Assembly: GCA_012842035.1 (NCBI GenBank)
Contig: DUTO01000166.1
Span: 1-11,891 of the forward strand
Length of the DNA: 11,891 bases
Direction of reading: 5' to 3'
From: Clostridia bacterium
GTDB taxonomy: Bacteria; Bacillota; Peptococcia; DRI-13; DTU073
This document shows, piece by piece, positions 1 to 6,292 of the stretch; within the stretch, counting starts at the first letter, position 1; each line of letters begins with the position of its first letter. Position numbers and translations under genes: made by a program. The notes beneath the pieces were generated by a model. It did no database searches. It was not told the DNA's origin and worked only from the letters and a program-made list of their open reading frames with translations.

Positions 1-656
1 GCTGCCATCTGCACTTCATTACTACTGGCGACACTAGCTTCAACCACTTCTATTTTCTCTTTTAAGTACTCTTTAATTCTTTGCACATTACTTACCGAAT
101 TAGCCTCCCCGGCATTATAGATTACCCCAATTCTTTGGGCTGAAGGCTGAATCTCTCGAATCAAATCCATTTGCTGTTCCACCGGATCCGCACTATAGAC
201 ACCGGTAAGATTCGTCGCTGTAGGTTGCTCAAGTTCCGTAATCAACCCACTTCCGATCGCATCAGAAACAGCAATAAAAACTACCGGGATGTTACTTCCC
301 TTCGTTGCCTGTGCCGCCGCTTGTGAACTAGGGGTAGTAATCGCTAAAATTGCGTCCACTTTATCCGCTACAAATTTATCGGCAATTGTTTTCGCTAAGT
401 TAGGGTCACCTTGAGAGTTTTTAATGTCAAATACAACATTTTCCCCTTCAATAAAACCTTCTTCTTTCATCTGGTCCAAAAATCCTTGTCGATCTAAGTC
501 TAAAGCCGGATGAGCTACATATTGTGTCACCCCTACTTTAAAGACCTTTTCCTCTAATGCATTCATGGTATCTGGATCAACTTTGCTTCCACACCCGGTC
601 AAGAATAACAGTAGAAATAATAAAATCAAACTTAATCCTCTTGTTTTACACATCAT
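1..656 (-). CDS. trpX: TrpX-like ABC transporter substrate-binding lipoprotein (partial, C-terminus beyond left edge)
   Basis: This gene has no stop inside the window, so about 218 N-terminal residues are visible. The start is ATG at 656, or the adjacent ATG at 653, behind AGGAGG at 662-667. A hydrophobic signal of about 20 residues ends in the lipobox LTGC with Cys22, so the product is a lipoprotein anchored outside the membrane. The mature part reads like the ABC_sub_bind family (PF04392): VGVTQYVAHPALD near residues 41-53, an ILAITTPSSQAAA segment, then IPVVFIAVSDAIGSGL. Characterised members such as streptococcal TrpX bind tryptophan or other aromatic amino acids and are normally followed by permease and ATPase genes, which would lie to the left of this window. 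The family assignment is firm. Tryptophan specificity is inferred mainly from the TRAP-like leader directly upstream. Confidence 0.88.
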   Translation of the reverse strand, partial: MMCKTRGLSLILLFLLLFLTGCGSKVDPDTMNALEEKVFKVGVTQYVAHPALDLDRQGFLDQMKEEGFIEGENVVFDIKNSQGDPNLAKTIADKFVADKVDAILAITTPSSQAAAQATKGSNIPVVFIAVSDAIGSGLITELEQPTATNLTGVYSADPVEQQMDLIREIQPSAQRIGVIYNAGEANSVSNVQRIKEYLKEKIEVVEASVASSNEVQMA

Positions 657-693
657 TTTTTCCTCCTCATTTTACACAAGATTTTGGTTCTGG

Positions 694-735
694 TTATGCC
701 AGTTTTTTGAAGTTAAGCACATTCACTTTAAGCAT
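694..735 (-). CDS. Possible 13-codon leader ORF between the attenuator and trpX
   Basis: An ATG at 733-735 sits 4 nt after a perfect AAAGGAGG (740-747) and opens a frame encoding MLKVNVLNFKKLA, ending with TAA at 694-696. It lies after the terminator and about 26 nt before the trpX ribosome binding site, and it is not in frame with trpX. It has no Trp codon, so it is not a classical trp leader peptide. It may couple ribosome loading to trpX, or the strong Shine-Dalgarno may be fortuitous. No function is known for the peptide. Confidence 0.35.
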   Translation of the reverse strand: MLKVNVLNFKKLA

Positions 736-761
736 AAAACCTCCTTTCCTTGTTTGAGGAG

Positions 762-796
762 AAAAACGAAAAACCGGTACTCAAATGAGTACCGGT
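762..796 (-). terminator. Rho-independent attenuator terminator in the trpX leader
   Basis: On the minus strand a perfect 10-bp stem pairs ACCGGTACTC (787-796) with GAGTACCGGT (773-782) around an ATTT loop. It is followed by TTTTT, CG and TTTTT (762-773). The hairpin lies between the promoter and trpX, so it must act as an attenuator and not as the end of a gene. Its 5' arm is also the 3' arm of a predicted antiterminator. Confidence 0.9.
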
Positions 797-824
797 CATT
801 AAATCCAAACTTTTCCGACTCATC
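784..824 (-). promoter_or_regulatory. Predicted antiterminator hairpin overlapping TRAP triplets 8-9
   Basis: The minus-strand segment GATGAGTCGG (815-824) can pair with the segment at 784-795, which contains CCGG and ACTCATT. This gives ten pairs, one of them G-U, with a 2-nt bulge at 791-792 and a 17-nt loop (798-814). It uses the terminator's 5' arm, so the two structures exclude each other. The 5' arm includes triplet 9 and part of triplet 8, so TRAP binding would break the antiterminator. The pairing was found by eye and no energies were computed. Confidence 0.7.
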
Positions 825-862
825 TCAGCTCAACTCTCCTCAATCTAATCTCATCTCAACTC
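819..862 (-). promoter_or_regulatory. TRAP (MtrB) RNA-binding site: nine GAG/UAG triplets
   Basis: Reading the minus strand from 862 to 819, triplets start at 862 GAG, 857 GAG, 852 GAG, 847 TAG, 841 GAG, 836 GAG, 831 GAG, 826 GAG and 821 GAG. The spacers are 2, 2, 2, 3, 2, 2, 2 and 2 nt. TRAP is an 11-mer ring whose KKR motifs each bind one (G/U)AG triplet with 2-3 nt spacing when tryptophan is bound. Bacillus subtilis targets carry about 9 to 11 triplets. Three more TAGs (888-890, 884-886, 875-877) lie upstream with irregular spacing and are not counted. Position between promoter and terminator, spacing and the downstream gene all fit. mtrB itself is not in the window. Confidence 0.87.
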
Positions 863-891
863 GATTTAGCAAAACTATGATGTCTAGCTAT

Positions 892-921
892 ATAATATTC
901 CCTTGGCTCCCATATTGTCAA
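892..921 (-). promoter_or_regulatory. Promoter of trpX leader transcript
   Basis: A consensus TTGACA (916-921) is followed after 18 nt by TATTAT (892-897) on the minus strand. Initiation would be near 885, just upstream of the TRAP triplets, giving a leader of about 230 nt. The -35 lies 36 nt downstream of the hepT stop codon. I see no terminator between hepT and this promoter, so read-through from hepT would also pass through the attenuator. Confidence 0.78.
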
Positions 922-957
922 GCGTCAAACTACCAATTTTTTTCTTCCTGGAAACCT

Positions 958-1296
958 TTAACCTTCTTTAAGCATATCTTTTAACTGCATCAAAAGCTGA
1001 GGAACTTCCCTTTTTGCTAAATTCCAAACAAGCTCCATTTTTAATTCACCGTATCCGTGAGCAACAATATTTCTAAGGTCAACTATTTTCCTCCATGGAA
1101 TATCCTGATATTCCATCCACAACTCCCTTGTCAACACATTCCCATGTTCACCGATATTCAGAAGCGACATAGCCGTTGCTTTCTGATATATATCATTCTC
1201 TAAAAATGCTTCCTTACCTATCTCATTTGTATATCTAATAATGTCTTTACATTCAGATATAATTTTCTTTATTAATTGGACATCTCTATGTTTCAT
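958..1296 (-). CDS. hepT: HepT-type HEPN toxin (DUF86 family) of a HepT/MntA module
   Basis: The 112-residue product is a small all-helical protein of usual family length. It carries the HEPN signature RNIVAHGY at residues 75-82, that is RX4HXY with Arg75, His80 and Tyr82. In characterised HepT proteins Arg and His form the RNase active site at the dimer interface, and the Tyr is AMPylated by MntA to neutralise the toxin. The start is ATG at 1296 behind AAGGTTAGG. The gene overlaps the end of mntA by 11 nt, indicating translational coupling, and follows it in the usual antitoxin-toxin order for this family. The active site looks complete. The RNA target in this organism is unknown. Confidence 0.88.
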   Translation of the reverse strand: MKHRDVQLIKKIISECKDIIRYTNEIGKEAFLENDIYQKATAMSLLNIGEHGNVLTRELWMEYQDIPWRKIVDLRNIVAHGYGELKMELVWNLAKREVPQLLMQLKDMLKEG

Positions 1297-1573
1297 AAAG
1301 CCTAACCTTCTTTTTCATATTTAAATAACTTCCTTCTTTTAAGGGACCGGCAACTACATCGACTTTTTTATTCAACTTTTCCTGAATATCTAATTTAAGC
1401 CCTGACAAATCAAATAAACTTGCCTTTTTCTCATTAAAGCACACAAATAAATCCACATCGGAATCCTCTGTAGCTTCATCATTAGCATAGGAACCAAACA
1501 AATCAATACTTATAACCGGATATGCAGGTGCAACCTGACCAATAACATCCCTAATCTTTGTAATTGTTGTCAT
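1286..1573 (-). CDS. mntA: MntA-type minimal nucleotidyltransferase antitoxin
   Basis: The 95-residue protein has the Pol-beta nucleotidyltransferase motif GSX10DXD: Gly27-Ser28, then Asp39 and Asp41 (DSDVDLFV). A third carboxylate, Asp72, lies in KKVDVVAG. These are the metal- and ATP-binding residues with which MntA AMPylates the Tyr of its HepT partner. I chose ATG at 1573 because AGGGGTG lies about 6 nt upstream. The frame extends to a GTG at 1582, but that codon is part of the same ribosome binding site. The gene overlaps hepT by 11 nt and is divergent from the exporter operon. Catalytic residues appear complete, so the module is probably functional. Confidence 0.88.
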   Translation of the reverse strand: MTTITKIRDVIGQVAPAYPVISIDLFGSYANDEATEDSDVDLFVCFNEKKASLFDLSGLKLDIQEKLNKKVDVVAGPLKEGSYLNMKKKVRLYET

Positions 1574-1726
1574 GTTTTTCACCCCTAAATCATCTTGTTT
1601 TAATTATATTTTAACACGTTGAATCAAAAACCGCCAGTTTCATACTCTGATAAATATTTTCTTTTTAATAGAACAAAATTAGTATACAATTAAATAAATA
1701 CCTTTTTTATAAAAGCAGGTGTTCTC
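1574..1726. promoter_or_regulatory. A+T-rich divergent promoter region between mntA and the exporter operon
   Basis: This 153-nt gap must serve both mntA (leftward) and the ABC exporter (rightward). On the minus strand a TATAAT occurs at 1603-1608, about 30 nt before the mntA start, but without a good -35. On the plus strand TATACAAT at 1683-1690 could be a -10 for the exporter, again with a poor -35. The exporter's ribosome binding site is the modest AGGTG at 1717-1721. No clear operator or riboswitch is visible. Confidence 0.4.
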
Positions 1727-2431
1727 ATGGAACCTATAATTACCGCCAAAAATCTCTGCAAATTCTACCAAATGGGTGAAGTAACGGTGAAGGCTCTGCA
1801 AGGAGTTGATTTCACTATTTGCCCCGGTGAATTTATTGTCATTTTAGGCCCTAGCGGTTCGGGAAAAAGCACCTTACTTAATCTGATTGGAGGCATGGAT
1901 CAAGCCAGTAAAGGAGAGCTTTATTACAAAGACTTACCCCTGCATATTGCCACTCCCCAAAAGCTAACCCTTTTCCGTCGCCATACGGTCGGTTTCGTCT
2001 TTCAATTTTATAACCTTATTCCTAATTTAACTGCTTATGAAAATGTTTACTTAGCAGCGGAAATAGCCCGTCAGCCACTTTCCACGCAAGAAATGCTGGA
2101 AAAAGTAGGGCTTGGCGATAGAGCAACCCATTTTCCGGCTCAACTTTCAGGTGGTGAACAGCAAAGGGTAGCTCTGGCTAGAGCTATCGTCAAAAATCCG
2201 GAAATTCTGCTCTGTGATGAACCCACAGGAGCTTTAGATTATCAAACCAGTATCCACGTCTTGCAATTATTGCAGCACTATTGCCAAAACTATCGTAAAA
2301 CAGTAATTTTAATTACGCATAATAACGCTATTGCTAAAATAGCTAACCGTATCTTTTATCTCAAAGATGGTCGACTTAACCGCATTGAAACAAACGAACA
2401 ACCCCTCCCCCCAGAGAAGGTGACGTGGTAA
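1727..2431 (+). CDS. ABC exporter ATP-binding protein, MacB/LolD/YknY type
   Basis: The 234-residue ATPase contains Walker A GPSGSGKS (41-48), Q-loop Gln93 in FVFQFYNLIP, signature LSGGEQQR (140-147), Walker B ILLCDEP with catalytic Glu165, a GALD D-loop and switch His198 (LITHNN). The N-terminal pattern of ATPase core followed by RHTVGFVFQFYNLIPNLTAYENV is typical of the cluster that works with FtsX-fold permeases (MacB, LolD, YknY). These energise movement of lipoproteins, peptides or drugs and do not import solutes. The stop overlaps the next start (TAATG), so ATPase and permease are translationally coupled. The ATG start at 1727 follows GCAGGTG. All catalytic residues are intact. The cargo is unknown. 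Confidence 0.93.
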   Translation: MEPIITAKNLCKFYQMGEVTVKALQGVDFTICPGEFIVILGPSGSGKSTLLNLIGGMDQASKGELYYKDLPLHIATPQKLTLFRRHTVGFVFQFYNLIPNLTAYENVYLAAEIARQPLSTQEMLEKVGLGDRATHFPAQLSGGEQQRVALARAIVKNPEILLCDEPTGALDYQTSIHVLQLLQHYCQNYRKTVILITHNNAIAKIANRIFYLKDGRLNRIETNEQPLPPEKVTW

Positions 2432-4797
2432 TGTTATGGCGCAAAATGTGGCGTGAATTAAAAGAAAATAAAGGAACCTATTTTGCCTGTGTAGTGATTA
2501 TCACCATGGGCTTAATGGTTTTTACTTCTTTCTCTATTGTTGTCGATAATCTCTATTCAGCACAAAAAAACTTTTATCTTCAGCAAAATTTTGCTGACGG
2601 CTTTGCCGAAGTAGAAGCTATGCCTTTATCAGAAGTAAAGAAACTGAAAGCAATAGAAGGAATAAAAGAAATTGAAGGCAGATTAAGTAAAGAGGTTCGA
2701 GTTTTAACTTCAGACAGTAAAGAAAATGTTTATTTGCGTCTCTTTTCCTTAGACCCTGAACAAACCAACCCAATCAATGGTGTCTTACTGGAAAAAGGAA
2801 CCCCTTTAGCTAAAGACACTTTAAATATTTGGCTAGATAGCAAGTTTTTTGCCGCCAACAACCTCGCCTTAAATGATTCCTTGGAGATTATTGCCCAGGG
2901 TAAAAAAAGAAATCTGCGTATTGTCGGCACAGGCAGCAGCCCCGAATTTATTTATGCTCTACGCAATACCAGTGACCTTTTCCCCAGTCCGGAAACTTTT
3001 GGGATTGCTTATCTGCCTAATGAAATCATGAAAACACTTTTTGCAGAACATTCTGCCGTGAACAATCTTGTTTTCACTCTACAACCGGGAGCAGATTATC
3101 AAGATGTAGAAGCACGTCTTCAAACAGAACTAAAACTATACGGGCTAAAAAGCATTTATCCCCGTAAAGACCAAGTCAGCCACCTTCTCCTCACCCAAGA
3201 ATTAACTCAGTTAGAAGGTATGTCCAAAACTTTACCTCTAATTTTTTTAGCTGTAGCCTGTATGATTCTTTACATCATGCTCAAACGAATGATTGAAAAA
3301 CAACGAGGGCAAATCGGCATTCTTAAGGCTTTCGGCTATACGCAAGGTGAAATTCTCTGGCACTATCTCTCTTTTGCCCTGGTCATAGGTTTTTGTGGCG
3401 GAGCCCTCGGGGGAATCTCCGGAATTTTACTTTCCACACCCTTGACAGCATTATACGAAATGTTTTTTAATATACCGGGCTTAAGAAGCGGTTTTTCGCT
3501 CTCTTATCTTTTGAGCAGTATTCTGCTCACTCTTATCTTTACTCTGTTTGCCGGATATCAAGGCTGTAAAGGAGTTCTTTCACTAGAACCTGCCGAAGCG
3601 ATGCGCCCTCCTGCCCCACCTACAGGGAAAACTATTTTCCTCGAGAAGTTTTCTCTCTTTTGGCAAGCTCTCACTGTGCAAGGAAAAATGTCCCTCCGGA
3701 ATATGATTCGTCATCCGGGGCGCACTATTTTCCTGTTCTTAGGCATCATGTTTACCTTTTCTCTGGTCGGATCACCTTGGTCAATGTGGGACTTAAGTGA
3801 AAAAATGCTCTTTGACCAATATGAGAAAATAGAAACTTATGATGTGAAAATAAACTTGACTCAACCTCTTCCTCAACAACAAGTAGAACGAGAACTAAGC
3901 CGCTTCCCCGGTGTGAAAACCGTGGAAAGTCGTGCCGAGATTCCTGTAACCTTAAAAAACAACTGGCACAAAAAAGAAGTAGTTCTTCTAGGATTACCCG
4001 CCAATAGTGCCTTATACAAGATTCGAGACAAAAAAGGGCAGCAAATAGAACCACCCCGCAAAGGGATTCTGCTTTCGGAAAGACTAGCTCAACTTTTGGG
4101 CGCTAAAGTGGGAACTCACCTTAGTTTGGAAAGCCTGATGGCGAAAAACCCCGATCAAGAAAAAACCGTAGAAGTAACAGGAATTATCCCGCAGTATATC
4201 GGACTGAATGCTTATATGGAATTATCGTCTCTGCAAAAGCTCCTCGCACAAGGAAAGATAACCACCTCCCTGATGCTGTGTCTCGACGAACAAAGTCTCT
4301 CCCTGCTCCAAAGGGAATACAGCAACTCTACGGTAATTGCGGGGATTGAAGATAAAAAGAAACTTTTGCAACAATCGAAAGAATTAATGGCTTCTTTCTC
4401 CGGTACTATTTACATTTTTTTGCTGATTGGGTTAATTATCGGTTTTGCCATTATTTATAATATTTCTCTCACTACTGTTTCCGAACGCAATCGGGAACTG
4501 GCTTCCATGATGGTACTGGGGATGACTCCTCAGGAAGTTCTTGCTGTAATTACTTTTGAACAATGGTTTATCAGTATCTTTGCCATGCTCGCCGGCATAC
4601 CCTTAAGCAAACTATTTCTAATCAGCATGAATCAATCTATTAATAATGATCTTTTTACTATGCCTACTAATCTTAATAGTACCGCGATTCTGGCCGGTTT
4701 TCTGGTGACTATAGCCTGTATTCGCATCGCCCAATGGACCGCGTTTCGTAAAATCAAACAAATTTCACTGGCAACTGCTTTAAAAGCAAGTGAATAA
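2431..4797 (+). CDS. FtsX/MacB-family ABC permease with two FtsX modules
   Basis: The 788-residue permease uses ATG at 2431, with AAGGTGA ending 7 nt upstream. An in-frame GTG at 2425 is too close to that site. The layout is an N-terminal membrane helix (about 18-40), a large extracytoplasmic MacB-type domain (about 45-255), three helices near 267-284, 313-338 and 358-378, a second N-terminal-type helix near 432-450, a second extracytoplasmic domain, and three helices near 655-676, 705-730 and 752-770. The motifs EKQRGQIGILKAFGYT and SERNRELASMMVLGMT are the conserved FtsX coupling segments that contact the ATPase, one per module. Two modules in one chain make it a duplicated FtsX permease, longer than single-module MacB/YknZ. 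It would act with the upstream ATPase and the downstream adaptor. Substrate is not predictable. Confidence 0.92.
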   Translation: MLWRKMWRELKENKGTYFACVVIITMGLMVFTSFSIVVDNLYSAQKNFYLQQNFADGFAEVEAMPLSEVKKLKAIEGIKEIEGRLSKEVRVLTSDSKENVYLRLFSLDPEQTNPINGVLLEKGTPLAKDTLNIWLDSKFFAANNLALNDSLEIIAQGKKRNLRIVGTGSSPEFIYALRNTSDLFPSPETFGIAYLPNEIMKTLFAEHSAVNNLVFTLQPGADYQDVEARLQTELKLYGLKSIYPRKDQVSHLLLTQELTQLEGMSKTLPLIFLAVACMILYIMLKRMIEKQRGQIGILKAFGYTQGEILWHYLSFALVIGFCGGALGGISGILLSTPLTALYEMFFNIPGLRSGFSLSYLLSSILLTLIFTLFAGYQGCKGVLSLEPAEAMRPPAPPTGKTIFLEKFSLFWQALTVQGKMSLRNMIRHPGRTIFLFLGIMFTFSLVGSPWSMWDLSEKMLFDQYEKIETYDVKINLTQPLPQQQVERELSRFPGVKTVESRAEIPVTLKNNWHKKEVVLLGLPANSALYKIRDKKGQQIEPPRKGILLSERLAQLLGAKVGTHLSLESLMAKNPDQEKTVEVTGIIPQYIGLNAYMELSSLQKLLAQGKITTSLMLCLDEQSLSLLQREYSNSTVIAGIEDKKKLLQQSKELMASFSGTIYIFLLIGLIIGFAIIYNISLTTVSERNRELASMMVLGMTPQEVLAVITFEQWFISIFAMLAGIPLSKLFLISMNQSINNDLFTMPTNLNSTAILAGFLVTIACIRIAQWTAFRKIKQISLATALKASE

Positions 4798-4816
4798 AAG
4801 AAAGAAGGGATTAAAC

Positions 4817-5917
4817 ATGAAAAAGAAAGCGAAAATTATTTTAGGTAGTCTTTGCCTTGTTGCTCTTGTTCTTTTTTTAGTATTCAATAAAAGCAATGAC
4901 CTGGATGCCAAACTCTTAAAGGTTCAACCGCGTACTATCGCCAAAACCTTTACGGAAGAAGGCTTGGTTAAAGCGGCTAAGGAAGATCCTCTTTATACAA
5001 CCTCCGGAGGAAAAATTATTGACCTCCATATACAAGAAGGACAACAAGTACAAAAAGGCCAACTTCTCCTCACTTTTGATCCCACCGAACTTCATTTTGA
5101 GCTGCAACAACTGCAAGGTCAACTTAAAAGCCTGCAGGCACAACAAGAACTGGAACTCTCAAAATTGGGGCTGGATAAACTAAAAGAACTTTATGCAATT
5201 GGGGCTATTAGCCAAAAGGAATATGAAGATGCCCTGCATACTGCTAATTCTGACTATTATCCCGGCCAAATAGAAACACTCCGGGCTCAAATAGAATCTC
5301 TCCGGTATAAATTAACACAAAGCTCAGTTTATGCACCGGTCAGTGGCATTATCTCTCAACTGGATTTAAGAGAAGGAATGGTACTTGCTCCGGGTACACC
5401 CCTATGTACTATCTACCAAGAGGGTACCTATCTTGTGGAAGGATATGTGCTCACAGAAGATGCCGCCCATATACACCCCAACATGGAGGTTAAACTAATT
5501 CAAGATAACAAAGAGCAGGAAATTGGCTTTAAAGGTTGGGTACAAAAAATAGCCCCTGCGGCAGAAGAAAAGATGTCTGCCTTAGGGCTATTAGAACAGC
5601 GCCTTAAAGTAACGATCGAACCGGAACTGCCGGAAAACCTGATTCTCAAGCCGGGCTACGCCTTGGATATAGAATTCACCATCAACAAACAAGAAGACAA
5701 ATTAGTTGTCCCCAAAACAGTACTCTTCCCCTATCAAGACGGAGAAGCTCTGTGGGTCGTGCGCCAAAACACCGCCCAAATTCAACCCGTAGAAACAGGC
5801 TTTGAAAATGAACGGGATATCGTCATTGAAAAAGGCTTAAAAGCAGGAGACCTTGTTCTGCTAGACCCACAACTGGAGGGGCTAAAGGAAGGAATCCGCA
5901 TTAAGCCAATATTTTAG
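4817..5917 (+). CDS. Membrane-fusion adaptor (HlyD/MacA/YknX-like) of the ABC exporter
   Basis: The 366-residue protein starts at ATG 4817 behind AAGAAGGGA. The GTG at 4790 overlaps the permease end and lacks a site. It has a short basic N-terminus, a membrane anchor at about 6-23, and a biotinyl/lipoyl-like half motif (TTSGGKIIDLHIQEGQQV, about 61-78). A Gln/Leu-rich coiled-coil hairpin follows (about 87-165), then the second lipoyl half (YAPVSGIISQLDLREGMV, about 172-189) and a beta-barrel region. This is the order of MacA/YknX adaptors, which sit outside the membrane on a MacB-type permease. It lies 19 nt after the permease stop, in the same operon. The hairpin is fairly short, as in Gram-positive YknX, and no outer-membrane channel gene is seen. 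Confidence 0.9.
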   Translation: MKKKAKIILGSLCLVALVLFLVFNKSNDLDAKLLKVQPRTIAKTFTEEGLVKAAKEDPLYTTSGGKIIDLHIQEGQQVQKGQLLLTFDPTELHFELQQLQGQLKSLQAQQELELSKLGLDKLKELYAIGAISQKEYEDALHTANSDYYPGQIETLRAQIESLRYKLTQSSVYAPVSGIISQLDLREGMVLAPGTPLCTIYQEGTYLVEGYVLTEDAAHIHPNMEVKLIQDNKEQEIGFKGWVQKIAPAAEEKMSALGLLEQRLKVTIEPELPENLILKPGYALDIEFTINKQEDKLVVPKTVLFPYQDGEALWVVRQNTAQIQPVETGFENERDIVIEKGLKAGDLVLLDPQLEGLKEGIRIKPIF

Positions 5918-5947
5918 TTGATTATAATTGCGCTTTGTTGGTATACT
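5918..5947 (+). promoter_or_regulatory. Promoter of the solitary RHH antitoxin-like gene
   Basis: TTGATT (5918-5923) and TATACT (5942-5947) are separated by 18 nt and begin directly after the adaptor stop codon. They give a short leader to the ribosome binding site AGAGGTGA at 5971-5978. There is no terminator between the adaptor gene and this promoter, so the gene may also be reached by read-through from the exporter operon. Confidence 0.6.
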
Positions 5948-5983
5948 AATTAATAGACAAATTAATCTACAGAGGTGATTGTT

Positions 5984-6220
5984 ATGAATAAAACAACTAC
6001 AATCAGAGTTAATCGGGATATATATAACTCAATTAAACTTCTAGCTCAAAAACAAAACGAAAACATGCAAGATATTATTGAAAAAGCAATCAATGATTAT
6101 AAAAAGAAAAAATTTTTCGATGAACTAAATACTGCTTATGCCAAATTAATGGATGATCCTAAAGCATGGGAAGAAGAAGTGAAAGAAAGAGAAGAATGGG
6201 ACTCCATTTTAGCTGATTAG
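5984..6220 (+). CDS. Solitary ribbon-helix-helix antitoxin-like protein (MazE/CopG type)
   Basis: The 78-residue protein starts at ATG 5984, placed 5 nt after AGAGGTGA; a GTG at 5975 lies within that site. Residues 3-9 (KTTTIRV) form the expected RHH beta-strand, followed by helices 11-23 and 28-40, and then an acidic, charged tail (residues 55-78, rich in Glu, Asp and Trp) of the kind that wraps a toxin. This architecture is known from antitoxins paired with MazF/PemK toxins. Here no toxin follows: a terminator begins about 30 nt after the stop, and the next gene is on the opposite strand. It may be the remnant of a lost module, a trans-acting antitoxin or a stand-alone repressor. RHH fold is likely; partner and target are unknown. 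Confidence 0.8.
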   Translation: MNKTTTIRVNRDIYNSIKLLAQKQNENMQDIIEKAINDYKKKKFFDELNTAYAKLMDDPKAWEEEVKEREEWDSILAD

Positions 6221-6251
6221 AACGATTAAAATTATTATTAGGTTTTATGTG

Positions 6252-6284
6252 AAAAAGACAAGGAAGCCATCCCTTGTCTTTTTT
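6252..6284. terminator. Bidirectional Rho-independent terminator
   Basis: A 12-bp inverted repeat pairs AAAAAGACAAGG (6252-6263) with CCTTGTCTTTTT (6272-6283) around an 8-nt loop. A-run and T-run flank it, so it can end transcripts in both directions. It lies between the convergent RHH gene and yoeB and insulates both. Confidence 0.9.
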
Positions 6285-6292
6285 AATTCACA

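Noticed and set aside
681..706. Plus-strand hairpin CTGG-TTATG-CCAG followed by six T as a terminator
   Set aside because: The stem has only 4 bp and no plus-strand gene precedes it.
760..885. T-box riboswitch in the trpX leader
   Set aside because: A T-box would be the usual Firmicute control, but I see no AGGGTGGNACCGCG-like box or specifier stem. The GGTACC-like bases here belong to the terminator stem, and the regular GAG spacing points to TRAP.
875..890. Three further TAG triplets as extra TRAP sites (would give 12)
   Set aside because: Their spacing is 1, 6 and 12 nt, not 2-3 nt, and two of them lie at or upstream of the likely transcription start.
557..984. Overlapping plus-strand open frames across the trpX start and leader
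   Set aside because: They lie antisense to the trpX coding start, the attenuator and the GAG array, have no ribosome binding site, and resemble no protein. The minus-strand regulatory reading explains this stretch.
2730..4061. Minus-strand open frames inside the FtsX permease gene
   Set aside because: They are antisense to a long conserved permease, have no supporting ribosome binding sites and no recognisable domains.
6221..6251. Possible remnant of a mazF toxin after the RHH antitoxin gene
   Set aside because: Only about 30 nt separate the stop from the terminator, with no MazF-like codons, so no pseudogene can be supported.
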